A DNA stretch of 64,000 nt from Patiria pectinifera (taxonomy: Eukaryota > Echinodermata > Asteroidea > Valvatida > Asterinidae), in the NCBI GenBank assembly GCA_029964075.1, contig CM057136.1:9486001-9550000 (forward strand). Reading direction: 5' to 3'. The notes beneath the pieces were generated by a model that saw only the letters and a list, made by a program, of their open reading frames with translations, was not told the origin of the DNA and searched no databases. The position numbers and the translations under genes are program-made. Position 1 is the first letter of the stretch. Each line of letters opens with the position of its first letter. Positions 32,274 through 45,819 of this stretch are shown here, in pieces.

Positions 32274-33668
32274 TTGTTTGTAACAATTTCGAAAGATGTT
32301 TATGAAAAAGTTTGTAAATGGAGGCAAAATATGTGCAGTAATAATATTGTCACGTGGTATTCATCAGTTTTTTGTGACCTCTTTCAGTGGTCTTTGGATA
32401 CCTTTAAAATTCCTAAACTGTGGAAATCATCAACTTTGATTCCAGTGCCTAAAAAGCCTAAGCCATCAGTACTCAATGATTATAGGCCTGTAGCACTTAC
32501 GTCAATAGTAATGAAGTGTTTTGAACGCATTGTAAAGGATATTCTTGTCAGTCAAACAGGTGCCTACATTGATCCCTTACAGTTTGCCTATAGAGCTAAA
32601 CGTAGTGTCGAAGATGCTATCATTACACTATTGCATAGCGTCTATAGCCATCTTGATCAACCAAGGACGTATGCTAGAACATTGTTTGTGGATTTTTCTT
32701 CGGCCTTCAATCTGATCCAACCCCATGTTCTGACTGGCAAACTGAGAGGGATGAATGTGAACCCCTGTTTGATTATGTGGATCGGTGATTTTTTGACAAG
32801 CAGAACGCAAAGGGTGCGTTTCATGAATTCCCTGTCTAATGTTGTTCATACTAATACAGGGGCTCCACAGGGGTGCGTTTTGTCCCCAGTGCTTTTTACT
32901 CTTTACACTAGTGACCTCAGAAGTGAAGACCCTATGTGTCCTATGATAAAATATGCAGATGACACCTCACTGACAGGGTTGATTAGTCATGACAATGAGA
33001 CTGGATACAGGAACAAAATTGTTAAGTTCTGTAATTGGTGCAAAGATAACTTCCTAATATTGAACACGCAGAAGACTCAAGAAATTGTTTTTGATTTTAG
33101 AAAAAATCAGAATGTTATCAAACCTGTTGTTATTAGTGGTGATGAAATCCAAATTGTGACAGAGTATAAGTACCTTGGGACGTACATTGATAGTAAATTG
33201 AATTGGAATGTGAATACTCTTAAGTTATGTGCCAAGGCTAGTCAACGGCTCTTTTTCCTGCGGAAATTGAAATTATTTCATGTTAATCGTGATATTATGT
33301 TGCTTTTTTATCAGAGTGTCATACAGTCCGTCATGTCTTTTTGTTGTATCGCCTGGTTTAATGGTTTGACTGTTGCGAATTCGAACAAGTTGAAGAGGAT
33401 CACTAAAATTGCCAGCAGGGTCATTGGTGTTGATGTTCTGGACATTCAATCAATGTACCACAATGCTCTTGAATCTAAACTGAGAACCATTATGCAAGAC
33501 GATACTCACCCACTCCATTCGTTCATAGTACAAAACAGGTCAGGTCGAATCCGTCAATTGAACTCTCGTACAACACGACACAACCTTTCATTTTTACCCA
33601 GTGCAGTTTCACATTTTAACAAGAATTATACTAGATATTGCTGTTTTTTTTTTATAATCGTGCTGTAG
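32274..33668 (+). CDS. LINE reverse transcriptase fragment
   Basis: About 460 residues of a reverse transcriptase that primes cDNA synthesis at nicked chromosomal DNA. Motifs in order: STLIPVPKKPKPSVLNDYRP (finger), LQFAYRAKRSVEDAI, the first catalytic Asp in TLFVDFSSAFNLI, GAPQGCVLSPVLF, the catalytic YADD in IKYADDTSLTG (near 32953), and the thumb-side EYKYLGTYID. The endonuclease and N-terminal RT are missing (5' truncation). The last ~10 residues (CCFFFIIVL) read into a T-run and are probably not native. It is on the same strand as the surrounding host exons. Confidence 0.9.
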   Translation: MFVTISKDVYEKVCKWRQNMCSNNIVTWYSSVFCDLFQWSLDTFKIPKLWKSSTLIPVPKKPKPSVLNDYRPVALTSIVMKCFERIVKDILVSQTGAYIDPLQFAYRAKRSVEDAIITLLHSVYSHLDQPRTYARTLFVDFSSAFNLIQPHVLTGKLRGMNVNPCLIMWIGDFLTSRTQRVRFMNSLSNVVHTNTGAPQGCVLSPVLFTLYTSDLRSEDPMCPMIKYADDTSLTGLISHDNETGYRNKIVKFCNWCKDNFLILNTQKTQEIVFDFRKNQNVIKPVVISGDEIQIVTEYKYLGTYIDSKLNWNVNTLKLCAKASQRLFFLRKLKLFHVNRDIMLLFYQSVIQSVMSFCCIAWFNGLTVANSNKLKRITKIASRVIGVDVLDIQSMYHNALESKLRTIMQDDTHPLHSFIVQNRSGRIRQLNSRTTRHNLSFLPSAVSHFNKNYTRYCCFFFIIVL

Positions 33669-34287
33669 TGTGTTTTTAGTGCAATAAGATTAGCCCTTAT
33701 TCTGTTTTATCTCATAATATTCTTATCCACCCCTCCTCACGCATCTACCCATTTGTGTCAGGTTAAATTAGTAAATTAGTAAATTGAAATCTCGTTAACA
33801 CGACACATTTTTTTATTTTTTGTTACGCAGGGCAATCCCGTGTTTTTAATCAGACATATCAGACAGATAATGCTTTTTAAATCGTGATGCAAATGTGTGT
33901 GTTTATCACCTTCGTACATGTAAGGTCCAACCCTTTCTCTGTTTCCTTTGTCCCCGCTCATATCCCCCTGGTTTTCTTATACCCCCCCCCCGGTTTGCCA
34001 TTGTTTCCTTCCCATTTTTTGTCTTTTTATATAATAGCTCTATCAATCCAGATATTTTATTTATTTATTTTATTAGGCTAAATTTGTTGTTCTATTTCTG
34101 GTTACATGTACTCTTGTCAGTGTTCTTATATTGTTACGTCTATTTGTACATTTATGTAATATGTGTTTTGGTTTTTAATGTGAAGTTTTTAAGTGTTTTA
34201 TACATTATATTTGTGTGCAGAACGAGGAGACAAGTTTCATGTTTTTACATGATGAGAATAAATAAATAATAATAATAATAAAAATAA
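32290..34287 (+). mobile_element. 5'-truncated non-LTR retrotransposon (LINE)
   Basis: The element starts inside the reverse-transcriptase domain and runs through a 3' UTR to a simple (AAT)n tail at 34262-34287. This is the form left by incomplete target-primed reverse transcription. Its sequence style suggests the Jockey/CR1/L2 side of LINEs; the clade is not decided here. Confidence 0.85.
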
Positions 34288-34609
34288 TATTCATCACAAA
34301 TCGCTATAAATCTAGGTAGAGTCTAAAGTATGGTGCTCCATGTGTGCCATCGGTGTCGCATTTTTGGGCGTCATATTTTTAAGCTCTGGCAGGGATCCTT
34401 TTGATGGATTTCATGCAAGACGGCCAGAGCTTATTGTGCACTCGCACTTGTTTGTTTTTTTCTAGGGATGTTTGTTTGCTTGTTTAATTTTATTTTTTTG
34501 AAAGGGTGGGTTTGTTTTGCTTTTGTTTTGTTTATCTTAGCGGATACAATCGATACCGAAAACATGCCGGCAATGCATTTTTTATTGCGTGAAATTTTCT
34601 TCATTTTAG

Positions 34610-34855
34610 ATACCCTTATGGGCGTGGTTTCGGCCGAGCGGGTCTGCTACTTTAGCCAGGAGCCTGATGCGAGACAGCCAGGCCGTCTTCGCTGGTTTAT
34701 GCCGGGGAGTAAGGAAGATCATTGCGCCTGTACCAGAACCAGACCGGGTCCCGTCTACATGCAGCCAGTCCGTTGGTCTCATCCACCGTTCTACACGGAC
34801 ACTCCAATCTTTACCGACGACCAGGAGGACATTCATGATTACTTCAACTGTCATG
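34610..34855 (+). CDS. internal exon of the secreted/discoidin gene
   Basis: The exon follows TCTTCATTTTAG and ends CATG/GTGAGT, with phase 1 at both ends and 246 nt, so it is a symmetric 82-codon module. It encodes TLMGVVSAERVCYFSQEPDA then a Cys-containing stretch with CACTRTRPGP and DYFNC. Four cysteines fit an extracellular domain. I do not recognise the domain. In phase it links the signal-peptide exon (28594) to the discoidin exon (48061). Confidence 0.65.
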
Positions 34856-34996
34856 GTGAGTATAGGCCTATTGTAATAATTATACCTAAGACCTAATGAC
34901 ATTACACTTTGTTTTACAAGCTCAACACAAACAGTTTTTGTTAAGGAATATTGCCACTCAATGCTATAAAGCATTCTAAATTCCTTCACGGACATC

Positions 34997-35333
34997 CAGT
35001 GGCGTAGCCAGGAATTTTTCAGTGGGGGCGCTGGGGAGCTGGAACATTTCAAGGGGGCGTCATGTAGGGGCGTCAATCGCTTCTCAAAAGTGTGGGGGGA
35101 CATACCTTGATCAGAACTGATGCGAGCGCGAAGCCCTTTACGGCGTGGGGGTTCGGGGCCCGTTTAAGGGCCCCGAAAAAATTGGATTCTAGATGTTCTG
35201 TGGTGTGATCTGAAGCAATTTCTTACCACTTTCCTCCATGCTTTAACTAATATTTTCTTAGCAAAAGATAATTATTTCAACATCGTTTTCGAGGTTGGAG
35301 TCATTGAATCAGCTATCGGTATTCTGAGCTATA
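34997..35333. mobile_element. truncated copy of the CAGTGGCGTAGCC hAT element
   Basis: It starts CAGTGGCGTAGCCAGGAATT as at 15812 and keeps one GGCGTGGGGGTTCGGGGCCC module, then breaks at GAGCTAT (about 35333) without a right end. Following sequence 35396-35575 is rich in GTCGC/GTCGT words and codes for nothing recognisable. Confidence 0.85.
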
Positions 35334-35854
35334 TGAAGAAGAATCATGGAAATTATAACCTAAGGTGTACTATTGACAACACAATGCATCGCCTCTTCAA
35401 GGCGACGGCACGATGGCACCGTTGCATCATCACGTCGTGCCCGTCGCGTCGTACTGTCCTTTTCATCTTGTAGATTTTTGTGCCTGCAAGTAGCTCCTTC
35501 CGTCGCCCGTCGCGTCGCATGCCGCTCCGTCGTGTGTCGCGTCTGTCACCGCGTTGTGCATCGCCTCGTGCTTTCGCCCTCTAAACATTTTAATTTTGCC
35601 CTTACTGAGTGTAGGGAGCCCATTGATTTTTTTTTTAAAGAAATCTCATCTGTATCGCTAAAAACCACATTACACAGCAAAATCAATGGCGTTTGAATCA
35701 GCATTATATGCATGTTTCCATTTTGGAGATACAACAATTTAATTGGCCAAATTTGGAGTTTCTATTATTCTGTAAGATTTACGTTATTTACTTTCAACAT
35801 GTTTTATAAATCTAAATTTTTCCAACCTATCAAAATGTTTGATATCATAGGATC

Positions 35855-38027
35855 CAGTGTTGTAGGTCTCGAGACCGGTCTCGGTCTCGGTCTCGGTCTC
35901 GATACCATTTTTTGCCGGTCTCGGTCTCGGTCTCAGGAGCTGTGGTCTCGGTCTTGGTCTCGGTCTTGGTCCCCTTTGGTCTCGATATTTTGGCTGGTCT
36001 CGAGTCGAGAGCAGCCAAAAAGTGAGGGGGGCGGAATGGCCCTTTTAGGGTTAAGTAAAGAATCAGTTTAGGGCAAATGTGACTGCAGTGTGATGCTAAT
36101 GGACATGTCTCTCTTCACTTTCTAGTGAGTGAGGCATAGTCCAATAACCATTGCTCCTGTTCTTATTTCTCGTTTTTATTATGGGATGATCCGTTGAAAC
36201 AAGCACTTTATAGCCATCCTCATTGATTCCAAATACAACTGAGATTTAAATCTTATGAATCAAGACTGAAACATTATTTTTACCGTCAGATTTTATATTT
36301 TGAATATGGGGAACAATTCAACTCTTTTTCCCTAGAAATATTTTTTTTTTCAATTTTTTCTTTATTCGTGGAGGCGGGAAAACGTTGGGTTTTTTTTTTC
36401 ATTATATTTATTAATGGATATTCATCAATTCGTAGACCGTTAAATTGGTATTAGTGGTGCACAGCTGAATTTTGTGATCTCTTTATTAAAATAGACACGA
36501 CTTGGGAATGGAGTATGCAAATTACGTAAAATGTTCACAGTTACTACTCAATAACATGTTCTTTATCCCAATTATATTTTTTACAAAATGGAGGGTGCAA
36601 TTTTTTTTATCATACGGTCACTTTCTTTTTGACTCGCCATGTATTCATCTTTTCATCTGTGATAAACACAAATTGAGCTACTGCCATGGTCACACAAAAA
36701 TAGAGTCTAATTGCCTGCCTCGTCTCCTTCCTAAATGTCAATTGCATTTGCATGAGTCGAGAAGAATTGTGTTCCATTAATCGCTATATGCTGTTTACGG
36801 CCATCACAATAAACTATTAATATATTGGCAATATGTCGTACTTGTTAATCACTAAAATATTCAAGTAAATTTCCCTGCAATGTAACCGATGCGAGCGATA
36901 CGATGGCACGGTACAAAACACAGAGAGGCGTGCGCACTGAGCTATGAATCCTAAAAGTACATCTCGCCCACCACATTCAGTTTGTGACAGCGCCCTTCTA
37001 TTGTGTCGGCCATATTCTCAAATAGGCTAATGGCGATGATGACAGCGGGCAGATTAACAGAAGATAGATCAGGCAAATATGGTTCATCAATCTTCTATAG
37101 TATATGTAACGTTATTGACATTAACCAAAAATAAAGTGGCATTACATTTCAGCCTTAGCCAGGCCTTCTTCAGAGGTAAATGACAAAGGAACAAAAAACA
37201 AACATGTATGGGACACACAAACATGCAGGGTTGATAGGAGAATCACAAAGAGGGATGGGGGGGGGGCAGACCAATCCATATCTGGCTACCATCTCTCAAT
37301 TTTTTGGTCTACATGTACAAATCTATATTCCATGACTGAAATTTTAAAAAATACATCAATATTTTCTTGCTCTAAATTTTTTTCGAATCAGGTTTACAAG
37401 GAGGTCCAATGTAAAATTAAAGTTGCATTTAAATATCCGTTAGTGGTCACTGCTGAAACCAAGGGGTGGCTCTGGAGTTTAGGGTCCGACTTCCTAAAAC
37501 AGATGAAACATCCACCTTTAACTTTTTACTTTTGTCAAGTTTCAACATTGCAAAAAACTAGTACAAATTATCGTACTCCTAAGTTAGAGTTTCTTTATCA
37601 GATTGACACTTTATAGTAGTTAAACAATATTTTTAAAACAAAATATTTTTTTAAAAGTGGCAAAAATATATGGAGTTCATCAAATAAGGTTTTCCCTTTA
37701 TTTAAATTAGGTTGTTTCCAATTTTTTTAATTGATTGTGACAATAACAAATTCTGTTGCCATGTTGTAATTTATGGCATGAAGCAAACACGAAGAGCACT
37801 CACATGACACAATTAAGCAGGTACAAGTGATTCCTAACTTTCAATCACTTCCTTCACATCCCATAAAAAATCAACATCTCAAGGACAGACTGTTCAGCTG
37901 TAATTAGTGTCTTGTTGTTTATTTAGATTATTGTTATTTATTATCCGCGGTCTCGGTCTCGGTCTCGCAACTTCAGGTCTCGGTCTTGGTCTCAGTCTCG
38001 GACTATCCGGTCTCGACTACAACACTA
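35855..38027. mobile_element. non-autonomous hAT element with GGTCTC-repeat ends, 8-bp TSD
   Basis: The left end CAGTGTTGTAG and right end CTACAACACTA are inverted repeats. The flanks ATAGGATC at 35847-35854 and 38028-38035 are identical 8-bp duplications. Just inside each end lie subterminal GGTCTC/GGTCTT tandem repeats (35868-36010 and 37948-38015). The 2.17-kb interior has no recognisable transposase; the 94-residue ORF at 37332-37616 has no domain. Confidence 0.88.
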
Positions 38028-38375
38028 ATAGGATCCCCATTAAACAAACAATAACTTGATTTTTGAATAAGGTTTTTACCACTGATAACAAAAAGTAACG
38101 ACTCCCCCCCCCCCAGTGGCGGTTCTACGGCGGTTCTACGCTCCCCATTGAAAATATGGCACGATGAATATGAATATCATGTGCGGACCCAGATAGGTTA
38201 CTGCCGGGGGGGAGGGTGTACGGTGTGCCAAGGGCCCAAAGGCTGATCCAAGGGAGGGGGGGGGGGAGGCTGGGCCATGCCTCTTCCACCAAAAAAAGCA
38301 AAACGAACCCAATTTCTTTTTTGGGGGGGGGTGACGTCACAAACAAAGGTAGCACAGCACCATCTTTTCCTAAAA

Positions 38376-41300
38376 TATAGGTTTTTCCGGCCAATTTCAC
38401 CAAGTTTTCATTGAATTTAATGCCTGGCTTATTCGATTTAGATTGAAATTGAAAGATCACGCAGATCGGTATTCGACAATCAAAAAGAATAATTCAATTT
38501 CACTATCCGAGCATTCTATCGCCTTTAGCTTCACTCGTCCCTATCAAAGATGCATTCGTTTAAAAGTATCGCGTTGTTCATTCAATTTCGTCTAAACCAT
38601 TAGTAAGGGGTTGATCGGGCATTCGTTTTCATTAATGGGCAAACATAATTATGTTACATTTTGTCAAACATCTTTTAAGACTTCATACCTGTCCGTCATG
38701 ATTCCTTAGCGTAAATCATATTGGATGACTTCATTCCGTAGATGCCTTTCTTTCTTAATTATGTGCAATGAATTTTTCTCAGGAAATCTTACTGTGCAAC
38801 TCTTTACTACTGCAAAATGTAAGAAAACTACACATTTGAAATTCAGTTTATCTTACTGCAAAAAGGCACTTCTTTAAATATTTTCCATGCTTTTCCGGAC
38901 TACGTATGAGCGCACTGTTACTGTGATGTCATTTCAGGAAGACACTGTTCAGTTTAGGGGGTTTTTCTTTCAAATTATTCATCCAAAATTTCTTAATTGA
39001 AAACATTTGTGGGAAAGGGTTGGTCATTGGCTTACTGCCATACTGACACAACATATAATCACTAAATAAAAGAAATTGATAACAGCAAAATATTCCAAAT
39101 TCTAGCAACCTTTTTGCTGAAATAGCCGTGTAACATTAATCATGCCCGGAATGCCATCACAGGTTTTCTAATGATGATGAAACTTTGCATTAGCATAAAA
39201 ACGGAGAAGACACGAAAAACACCCCTCAACATGGAAAATAAAACGTGCAAATAAGGTTAAATGTGACACAAAGATGTATTTTCAAGGTTGGCATTGAAAA
39301 CTTTGCGTGGGCCCTTTGAAAACGGTAAGTGTTCGGTCAGACATACGCAAAAAAGCATTTAAGAAATAACGCAAGAGAAGTGTTCCCGACGATACAACCA
39401 TTGCCAAACATACGTGTCCCGATGCCTAAATCGTCAACGTAAAGATGCCCTTGCTCAAACGTTTAAACAAGAAGATAAGATCAACAGTGAAAAGAAATTA
39501 TCTAAGTCCCTTTCAATTAATTATTTCGTTACATCTTGTTTCCCTCATATCAGTTAAATTGTAACATTGTAAATTTTACAGTCATCAAGATTTTTGAGGG
39601 GAAATAAACATCGGTTGTACCATAGGGAACACTTCTCTTGCGTTATTTCTTAAATGTTTTCTTGCATAATGTCTGACCCAACATTTAACGTATATTCAAA
39701 GGGCCCATGCAATTAATTTTTCAATGCAAACCTTAAAAATACATCTTTGTGTCACATTTTACCTTATTTGTTTTATGTTTCCATTTTAAAGGATTTTTTG
39801 GGTCCCTTCCCCATTTTTATGCTAATGTAAAGTTTCATATTCATTAGCCTGAACCTGTGATGGCATTCCGGGCATGATTAATGTTACATGGCTATTTCAG
39901 CACACAAAAAATGCTAGAATTTTGGATATTTTGCTGTCATCAATTTCTTTTGGTTGGTGATTCTTTGATGTGTCGGTGCATGGCAGTAAGCCAATGAGCA
40001 ACCCTTTCCCATAAATGTTTTCAATTAGCAAATTTTGGATGAACAATTTGAAAGAAAAACCCCTAAACTGAACAGTGTCTTTCTGAAATGACATCACAGT
40101 AACAGCGCGCTCATACGTAGTCCGGAAAAGCACGGAAACTTTTAAATATTTAAAGAAGTGCACTTTTGCAATAAGATTTTCGATTGAATTTCCGAATTTG
40201 TTTAATCAGTCTCATTATCATGTGGTCCAATTGGGGTTTCGTTTTCATTTGGGGTTCATTCAATTTTGCTGTGAATGTTCGTTTTCGTTTTTGGGCAGCC
40301 TATTTAGTTTTGGCGCATTCAAGACTTAATTTGTAGCAGTCTTAAATTAAGTCTTTGCAACCTTTTGACGGTTGACGCATTCAAATTAGCGAACATCTGT
40401 GCGCTTATAACGTTTAACCATGCTTTTCATTTCTTATTCGTTTATGGGCAATCGCTTTCATCGTTTGGTCATTTAAATTAGTAAGATTTTTTAATCGATA
40501 TTTTTTCTTTTTTTTCTCCGAGGTTTATTTCCCCTCAAAAATCTTGATGACTGTAAAACTTACAATGTTACAAATCAACTGATATAGGGAAACAAGATGC
40601 AACGAAATAATGAATTGAAAGGGACTAAGATAATTTCTTTTTCACTGTTGATCTTTTCTGTATACTTGTTTAAACGGTTGATCAAGGGGCTTTTTTACGT
40701 TGACGACTTCTTGACGTGCAAGACATCGGGACACGTATGTTTGGCAATGGTTGTATCGTCGGGAACACTTCTCTTGCGTTATTTCTTTAATGTTTTCTTG
40801 CGTATGTCTGACCGAACATTTACCGTATTCACAGGGCCCATGCCAAGTCTACAATGCAAGCCTTGAAAATACATCTTTGTGTCACATTCAACCTTATTTG
40901 CTAGTTTTATTTTCCATTTTGAGGGGTGTTTTTGGTGCCTTCTCCGTTTTTATGCACGCAAAGTTTCATATTCATTAGAAAACCTGTGATAGCATTCCGA
41001 GCACGATTAATGTTACAGGGCTATTTCAGCAAAAAAAAGTTGCTAGAATTTTGGATATTTTGATGTCATCAATTTCTTTTTTTTGGTGATTATATGATGT
41101 GTCAGTATATGGCAGTAAGCCAATGACCATCCCTTTCCCACATATGTTTTAAATTAGGAAATTTTGGATGAATAATTTCAAAGAAAAAAACCCAAACTGA
41201 GCAGTGTCTTCCTAAAATGACATCACAGTAACAGCGTTAGTCCGGAAAAGCATGGGAACTTATAAATGTTTAAAGAAGTGGACATTTGCAATAAGATTAA

Positions 41301-44048
41301 CCCAAAAAGTGTTGTCAAATGTGTAGTTTTCTTACATTTCACAGAGTTGCGCAAAAAGAATTTCTGAGAAAATGCATTGCACATACTCTTTAATCAAGAA
41401 AGAAAGTCAAATCTACGGTTTGAAGTCATCAAATATGATTTACGCTAAGGAATACGGACACTTCTGAAGTCTTAAAAGATGTTTGACAAAATGTAACATA
41501 TGTTTGTCCATTTATAAAAAAGGAATGCCCGATCGACCCCTTACTTATGGTTTAAACGAAATTGAATGAACAACGCGATACTTTTTATGAATGCATCTTT
41601 GATGGGGACGAGTGAAGCTAAAAGGCGATAGAATGCTCGGATAGTGAAATAGAATGATTCTTTTTGATTGTCGAATGCCGATCTGCGTGATCTTTCAATT
41701 TCAATCTAAATCGAACGAGTCAGGCGTTAAATTGAATGAAAACTTTGTGAAATTGGCCGGGAAAACCTATAGTAAAATGTTTCGTATTCAAGTTTGTAAC
41801 ATTGTAAATTTTACAGTCATCAAGATTTTTGAGGGGAAATAAACCTCGGTTGTACCATAGGGAACACTTCTCTTGCGTTATTTCTTAAATGTTTTCTTGC
41901 ATAATGTCTGACCCAACATTTAACGTATATTCAAAGGGTCCATGCAATTAATTTTTCAATGCAAACCTTAAAAATACATCTTTGTGTCACATTTTACCTT
42001 ATTTGTTTTATGTTTCCATTTTAAAGGATTTTTTGGTTCCCTTCCCCATTTTTATGCTAATGTAAAGTTTCATATTCATTAGCCTGAACCTGTGATGGCA
42101 TTCCGGGCATGATTAATGTTACATGGCTATTTCAGCACACAAAAAATGCTAGAATTTTGGATATTTTGCTGTCATCAATTTCTTTTGGTTGGTGATTCTT
42201 TGATGTGTCGGTGCATGGCAGTAAGCCAATGAGCAACCCTTTCCCATAAATGTTTTCAATTAGCAAATTTTGGATGAACAATTTGAAAGAAAAACCCCTA
42301 AACTGAACAGTGTCTTTCTGAAATGACACACAGTAACAGCGCGCTCATACGTAGTCCGGAAAAGCACGGAAACTTTTAAATATTTAAAGAAGTGCACTTT
42401 TGCAATAAGATTTTCGATTGAATTTCCGAATTTGTTTAATCAGTCTTATTATCATGTGGTCCAATTGGGGTTTCGTTTTCATTTGGGGTTCATTCAATTT
42501 CATTTTTAGGCAGCCAAGATTTCACTGTGAATGTTCGTTTTCGTTTTTGGGCAGCCTATTTAGTTTTGGCGCATTCAAGACTTAATTTGTAGCAGTCTTC
42601 AATTAAGTCTTTGCAACCTTTTGACGGTTGACGCATTCAAATTAGCGAGCATCTGTGCGCTTATAACGTATAACCATGCTTTTCATTTCGTTTATGGGCA
42701 ATCGCTTTCATCGTTTGGTCATTTAAATTAGTAAGATTTTTTAATCGATATTTTTTCTTTTTTTTCTCCGAGGTTTATTTCCCCTCAAAAATCTTGATGA
42801 CTGTAAAACTTACAATGTTACAAATCAACTGATATAGGGAAACAAGATGCAACGAAATAATGAATTGAAAGGGACTAAGATAATTTCTTTTTCACTGTTG
42901 ATCTTTTCTGTATAATTGTTTAAACGGTTGATCAAGGGGCTTTTTTACGTTGACGACTTCTTGACGTGCAGGACATCTGGACACGTATGTTTGGCAATGG
43001 TTGTATCGTCGGGAACACTTCTCTTGCGTTATTTCTTTAATGTTTTCTTGCGTATGTCTGACCGAACACTTACCGTATTCACAGGGCCCATGCCAAGTCT
43101 ACAATGCAAGCCTTGAAAATACATCTTTGTGTCACATTCAACCTTATTTGCTAGTTTTATTTTCCATTTTGAGGGGTGTTTTTGGTGCCTTCTCCGTTTT
43201 TATGCTAACGCAAAGTTTCATATTCATTAGAAAACCTGTGATAGCATTCCGAGCATGATTAATGTTACAGGGCTATTTCAGCAAAAAAAAGTTGCTAGAA
43301 TTTTGGATATTTTGATGTCATCAATTTCTTTTTTTTGGGTGATTATATGATGTGTCAGTATATGGCAGTAAGCCAATGACCATCCCTTTCCCACATATGT
43401 TTTCAATTAGGAAATTTTGGATGAATAATTTCAAAGAAAAAAACCCAAACTGAGCAGTGTCTTCCTAAAATGACATCACAGTAACAGCGTTAATCCGGAA
43501 AAGCATGGAAACTTTTAAATGTTTAAAGAAGTGGACATTTGCAATAAGATTAACCCAAAAAGTGTTGTCAAATGTGTAGTTTTCTTACATTTCACAGAGT
43601 TGCGCAAAAAGAATTTCTGAGAAAATGCATTGCACATACTCTTTAATTAAGAAAGAAAGTCAAATCTACGGTTTGAAGTCATCAAATATGATTTACGCTA
43701 AGGAATACGGACACTTCTGAAGTCTTGAAAGATGTTTGACAAAATGTAACATATGTTTGTCCATTTATAAAAAAGGAATGCCCGATCGACCCCTTACTAA
43801 TGGTTTAAACGAAATTGAATGAACAACGCGATACTTTTTATGAATGCATCTTTGATGGGGACGAGTGAAGCTAACAGGCGATAGAATGCTCGGATAGTGA
43901 AATAGAATGATTCTTTTTGATTGTCGAATGCCGATCTGCGTGATCTTTCAATTTCAATCTAAATCGAACGAGTCAGGCGTTAAATTGAATGAAAACATTG
44001 TGAAATTGGCCGAGAAAACCTATAGTAAAATGTTTCGTATTCAAGTTT
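38376..44048. repeat. foldback repeat complex with a 2.24-kb tandem duplication
   Basis: The outer ends are ATAGGTTTTTCCGGCCAATTT (here cut at 38376-38396) and the complementary AAATTGGCCGAGAAAACC near 44003-44020. The ~1.2-kb left arm 38376-39575 is the inverse of about 40555-41769. The block 39560-41794 is then repeated directly as 41795-44048. Within each copy, ~0.6-kb modules (GGGAACACTTCTCTTGCG...) recur again. Related ends appear at 27500-27535, 44480-44700 and 45360-45425. ORFs repeated here are out-of-frame by-products of the repeats. Confidence 0.8.
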
Positions 44049-45819
44049 TATTAATTCCTCATTACACTTTTCGGTAGCACACAAAGTAAAGATTAAGCGT
44101 CATTATACTCCGGAGTCAAAAATATTGCCCAGGGCAATATTTACCACTCCGCATAAAAAAATGAACATATAGTAGGGCCTACTTCATTCAGTGCAAAAAG
44201 TTGATGTACTAACTAATTTTTCAACTTTTCACCTGAAATCGCTTGTAATTTGAACTTGATGACGTCACAAAATTCGTCACATTTCGGACCAGGGTTCATG
44301 TTCAAATCAGGTTACCTCCTCGTCCATTCACCCGTTATTTCGAAGCAATAAGTTTTCTTATGATTTTGAGGATTCTGTATGTATTTTGAATTCAACTAAC
44401 TTTAACCTTCCGGTAACTCCGGGAGGAAAGGTCAAGCATGTTAATGAAGGTTTAGCCTATCAGATTTGCAAAGTATATGTTTTCCCGGCCAATTTCCATA
44501 TTTTTTTTCCTGATCATTTTCTTCATCAGCCATTCAATTTTGCGTGATGTTTTACACATATCTGATCAAATTGGGGTTTCTTTTTCATTGTTTGGGCATT
44601 CAATTTTAATTTTTAGGCACCCAAGATTTTGCTCCAAATGTTCGTTTTCGTTTTGGGGCATTCTATTTCGTTTTAGTACGTTCAAATTTTAGGCTGACAA
44701 TTTGAACAGAAAACCTCTAGCTGAACAGAGTCTTTCTGAATTGACGTCACAGCAACAGCGTCCCCAGTAGTCTGGAAAAGCACGGAAACGTTTAACTGTT
44801 TAAAGAAGTGCACTTTGCAATAAGAGTATATACCAAAAAGGGATGTCAAATAGTTTTCATGCATTTAAGAGGAGTCAAAAGTTGCAGAAAATGTGTTCCC
44901 TTAGATAAATTCATTGCATACAAATTAATGTAGTTTGAAATTAAAAAAAACAAAATGGGCACGGTTGACACTATTTTTATTATAGGTTTTTTAGGCTATT
45001 TTAAAATGTTCATTATTCGAATTCACTGTTTCTAATATTCAAATTCGTCCATCAACATCGATTTAGTGCACTTCCAATGTTTAATTTTATTTTTTTGTCA
45101 AATTTAAATAATGAGCACACGTTTCGCCCCGGAGTATTCGATCTCGTCTCGTTTACGCCAAACCTTGTTATTCAGAAATTAAATTCGTCTAATTGATTCA
45201 TATAAGATGAATTCGATTTCTGAATGCCGGCTGCACGGCGAAATTGATCGGTAATGTCGAATATCGACCCGGTGACTAAAGAGGGTTACCAAACTTTGAA
45301 TAAATGGCTAAAGTGGTTTTCTTTTTAAAGCATGTGAAATTTTTCTCGGACGAATTTGAATGTTAGAGTTGATGCATTGGAATGAAGAATGTTTTAATTT
45401 AAATAGTCGGGAAACCTATAGTATCTTCGAACTTAGCATTGCCAAGGCCTTTCTGGTGATATTTTTCCTCTCATCAATTAGATCATAAAGTGAGCCTCGT
45501 TCATTTATAATGCAGTATCTCCGGGGAAATATACGAAAAAAAGAGACACAACCATTAATTGCTAGCTTTCTGCCTCGTCTTCCCGCCCAAATTCAATTGG
45601 GCATCGATGAAATAAATAAATTAAGTCAAATTATCCATGACATTTCAATTGTATAGTTCACTGAAAAGCAGAGCCAACATAAAAAAAAAATTCAAAGCGG
45701 AGTACTCCCTGTACTTTTGGTTTTTCATCACAGAGCACGCATAACCCTTGGTTTAACCCATCGGATACGCACCAAGAGAGGCTATTTCTAGTCAGGATTT
45801 GGAGGGGACAGCGGCGTCG
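44049..45819. other. diverged relatives of the 38-44 kb repeat; no gene
   Basis: It shares phrases with the complex, for example TTTTCCCGGCCAATTTCC near 44480, AAAGAAGTGCACTTTGCAAT near 44802, and AGTCGGGAAACCTATAGT near 45408. It probably holds an older inserted copy. I see no coding feature. Confidence 0.5.

Noticed and set aside
35373-35696. A 107-codon ORF rich in Arg, Val and Ser
   Set aside because: Made by the GTCGC/GTCGT word repeats, with no domain and no splice context.
39897-42329. ORFs of 65-88 codons repeated at 39897-40163 and 42132-42329 (minus), with plus-strand relatives at 40597 and 42916
   Set aside because: They recur because the DNA is duplicated; the related copy near 44682 does not keep the frame, so no protein is being maintained.
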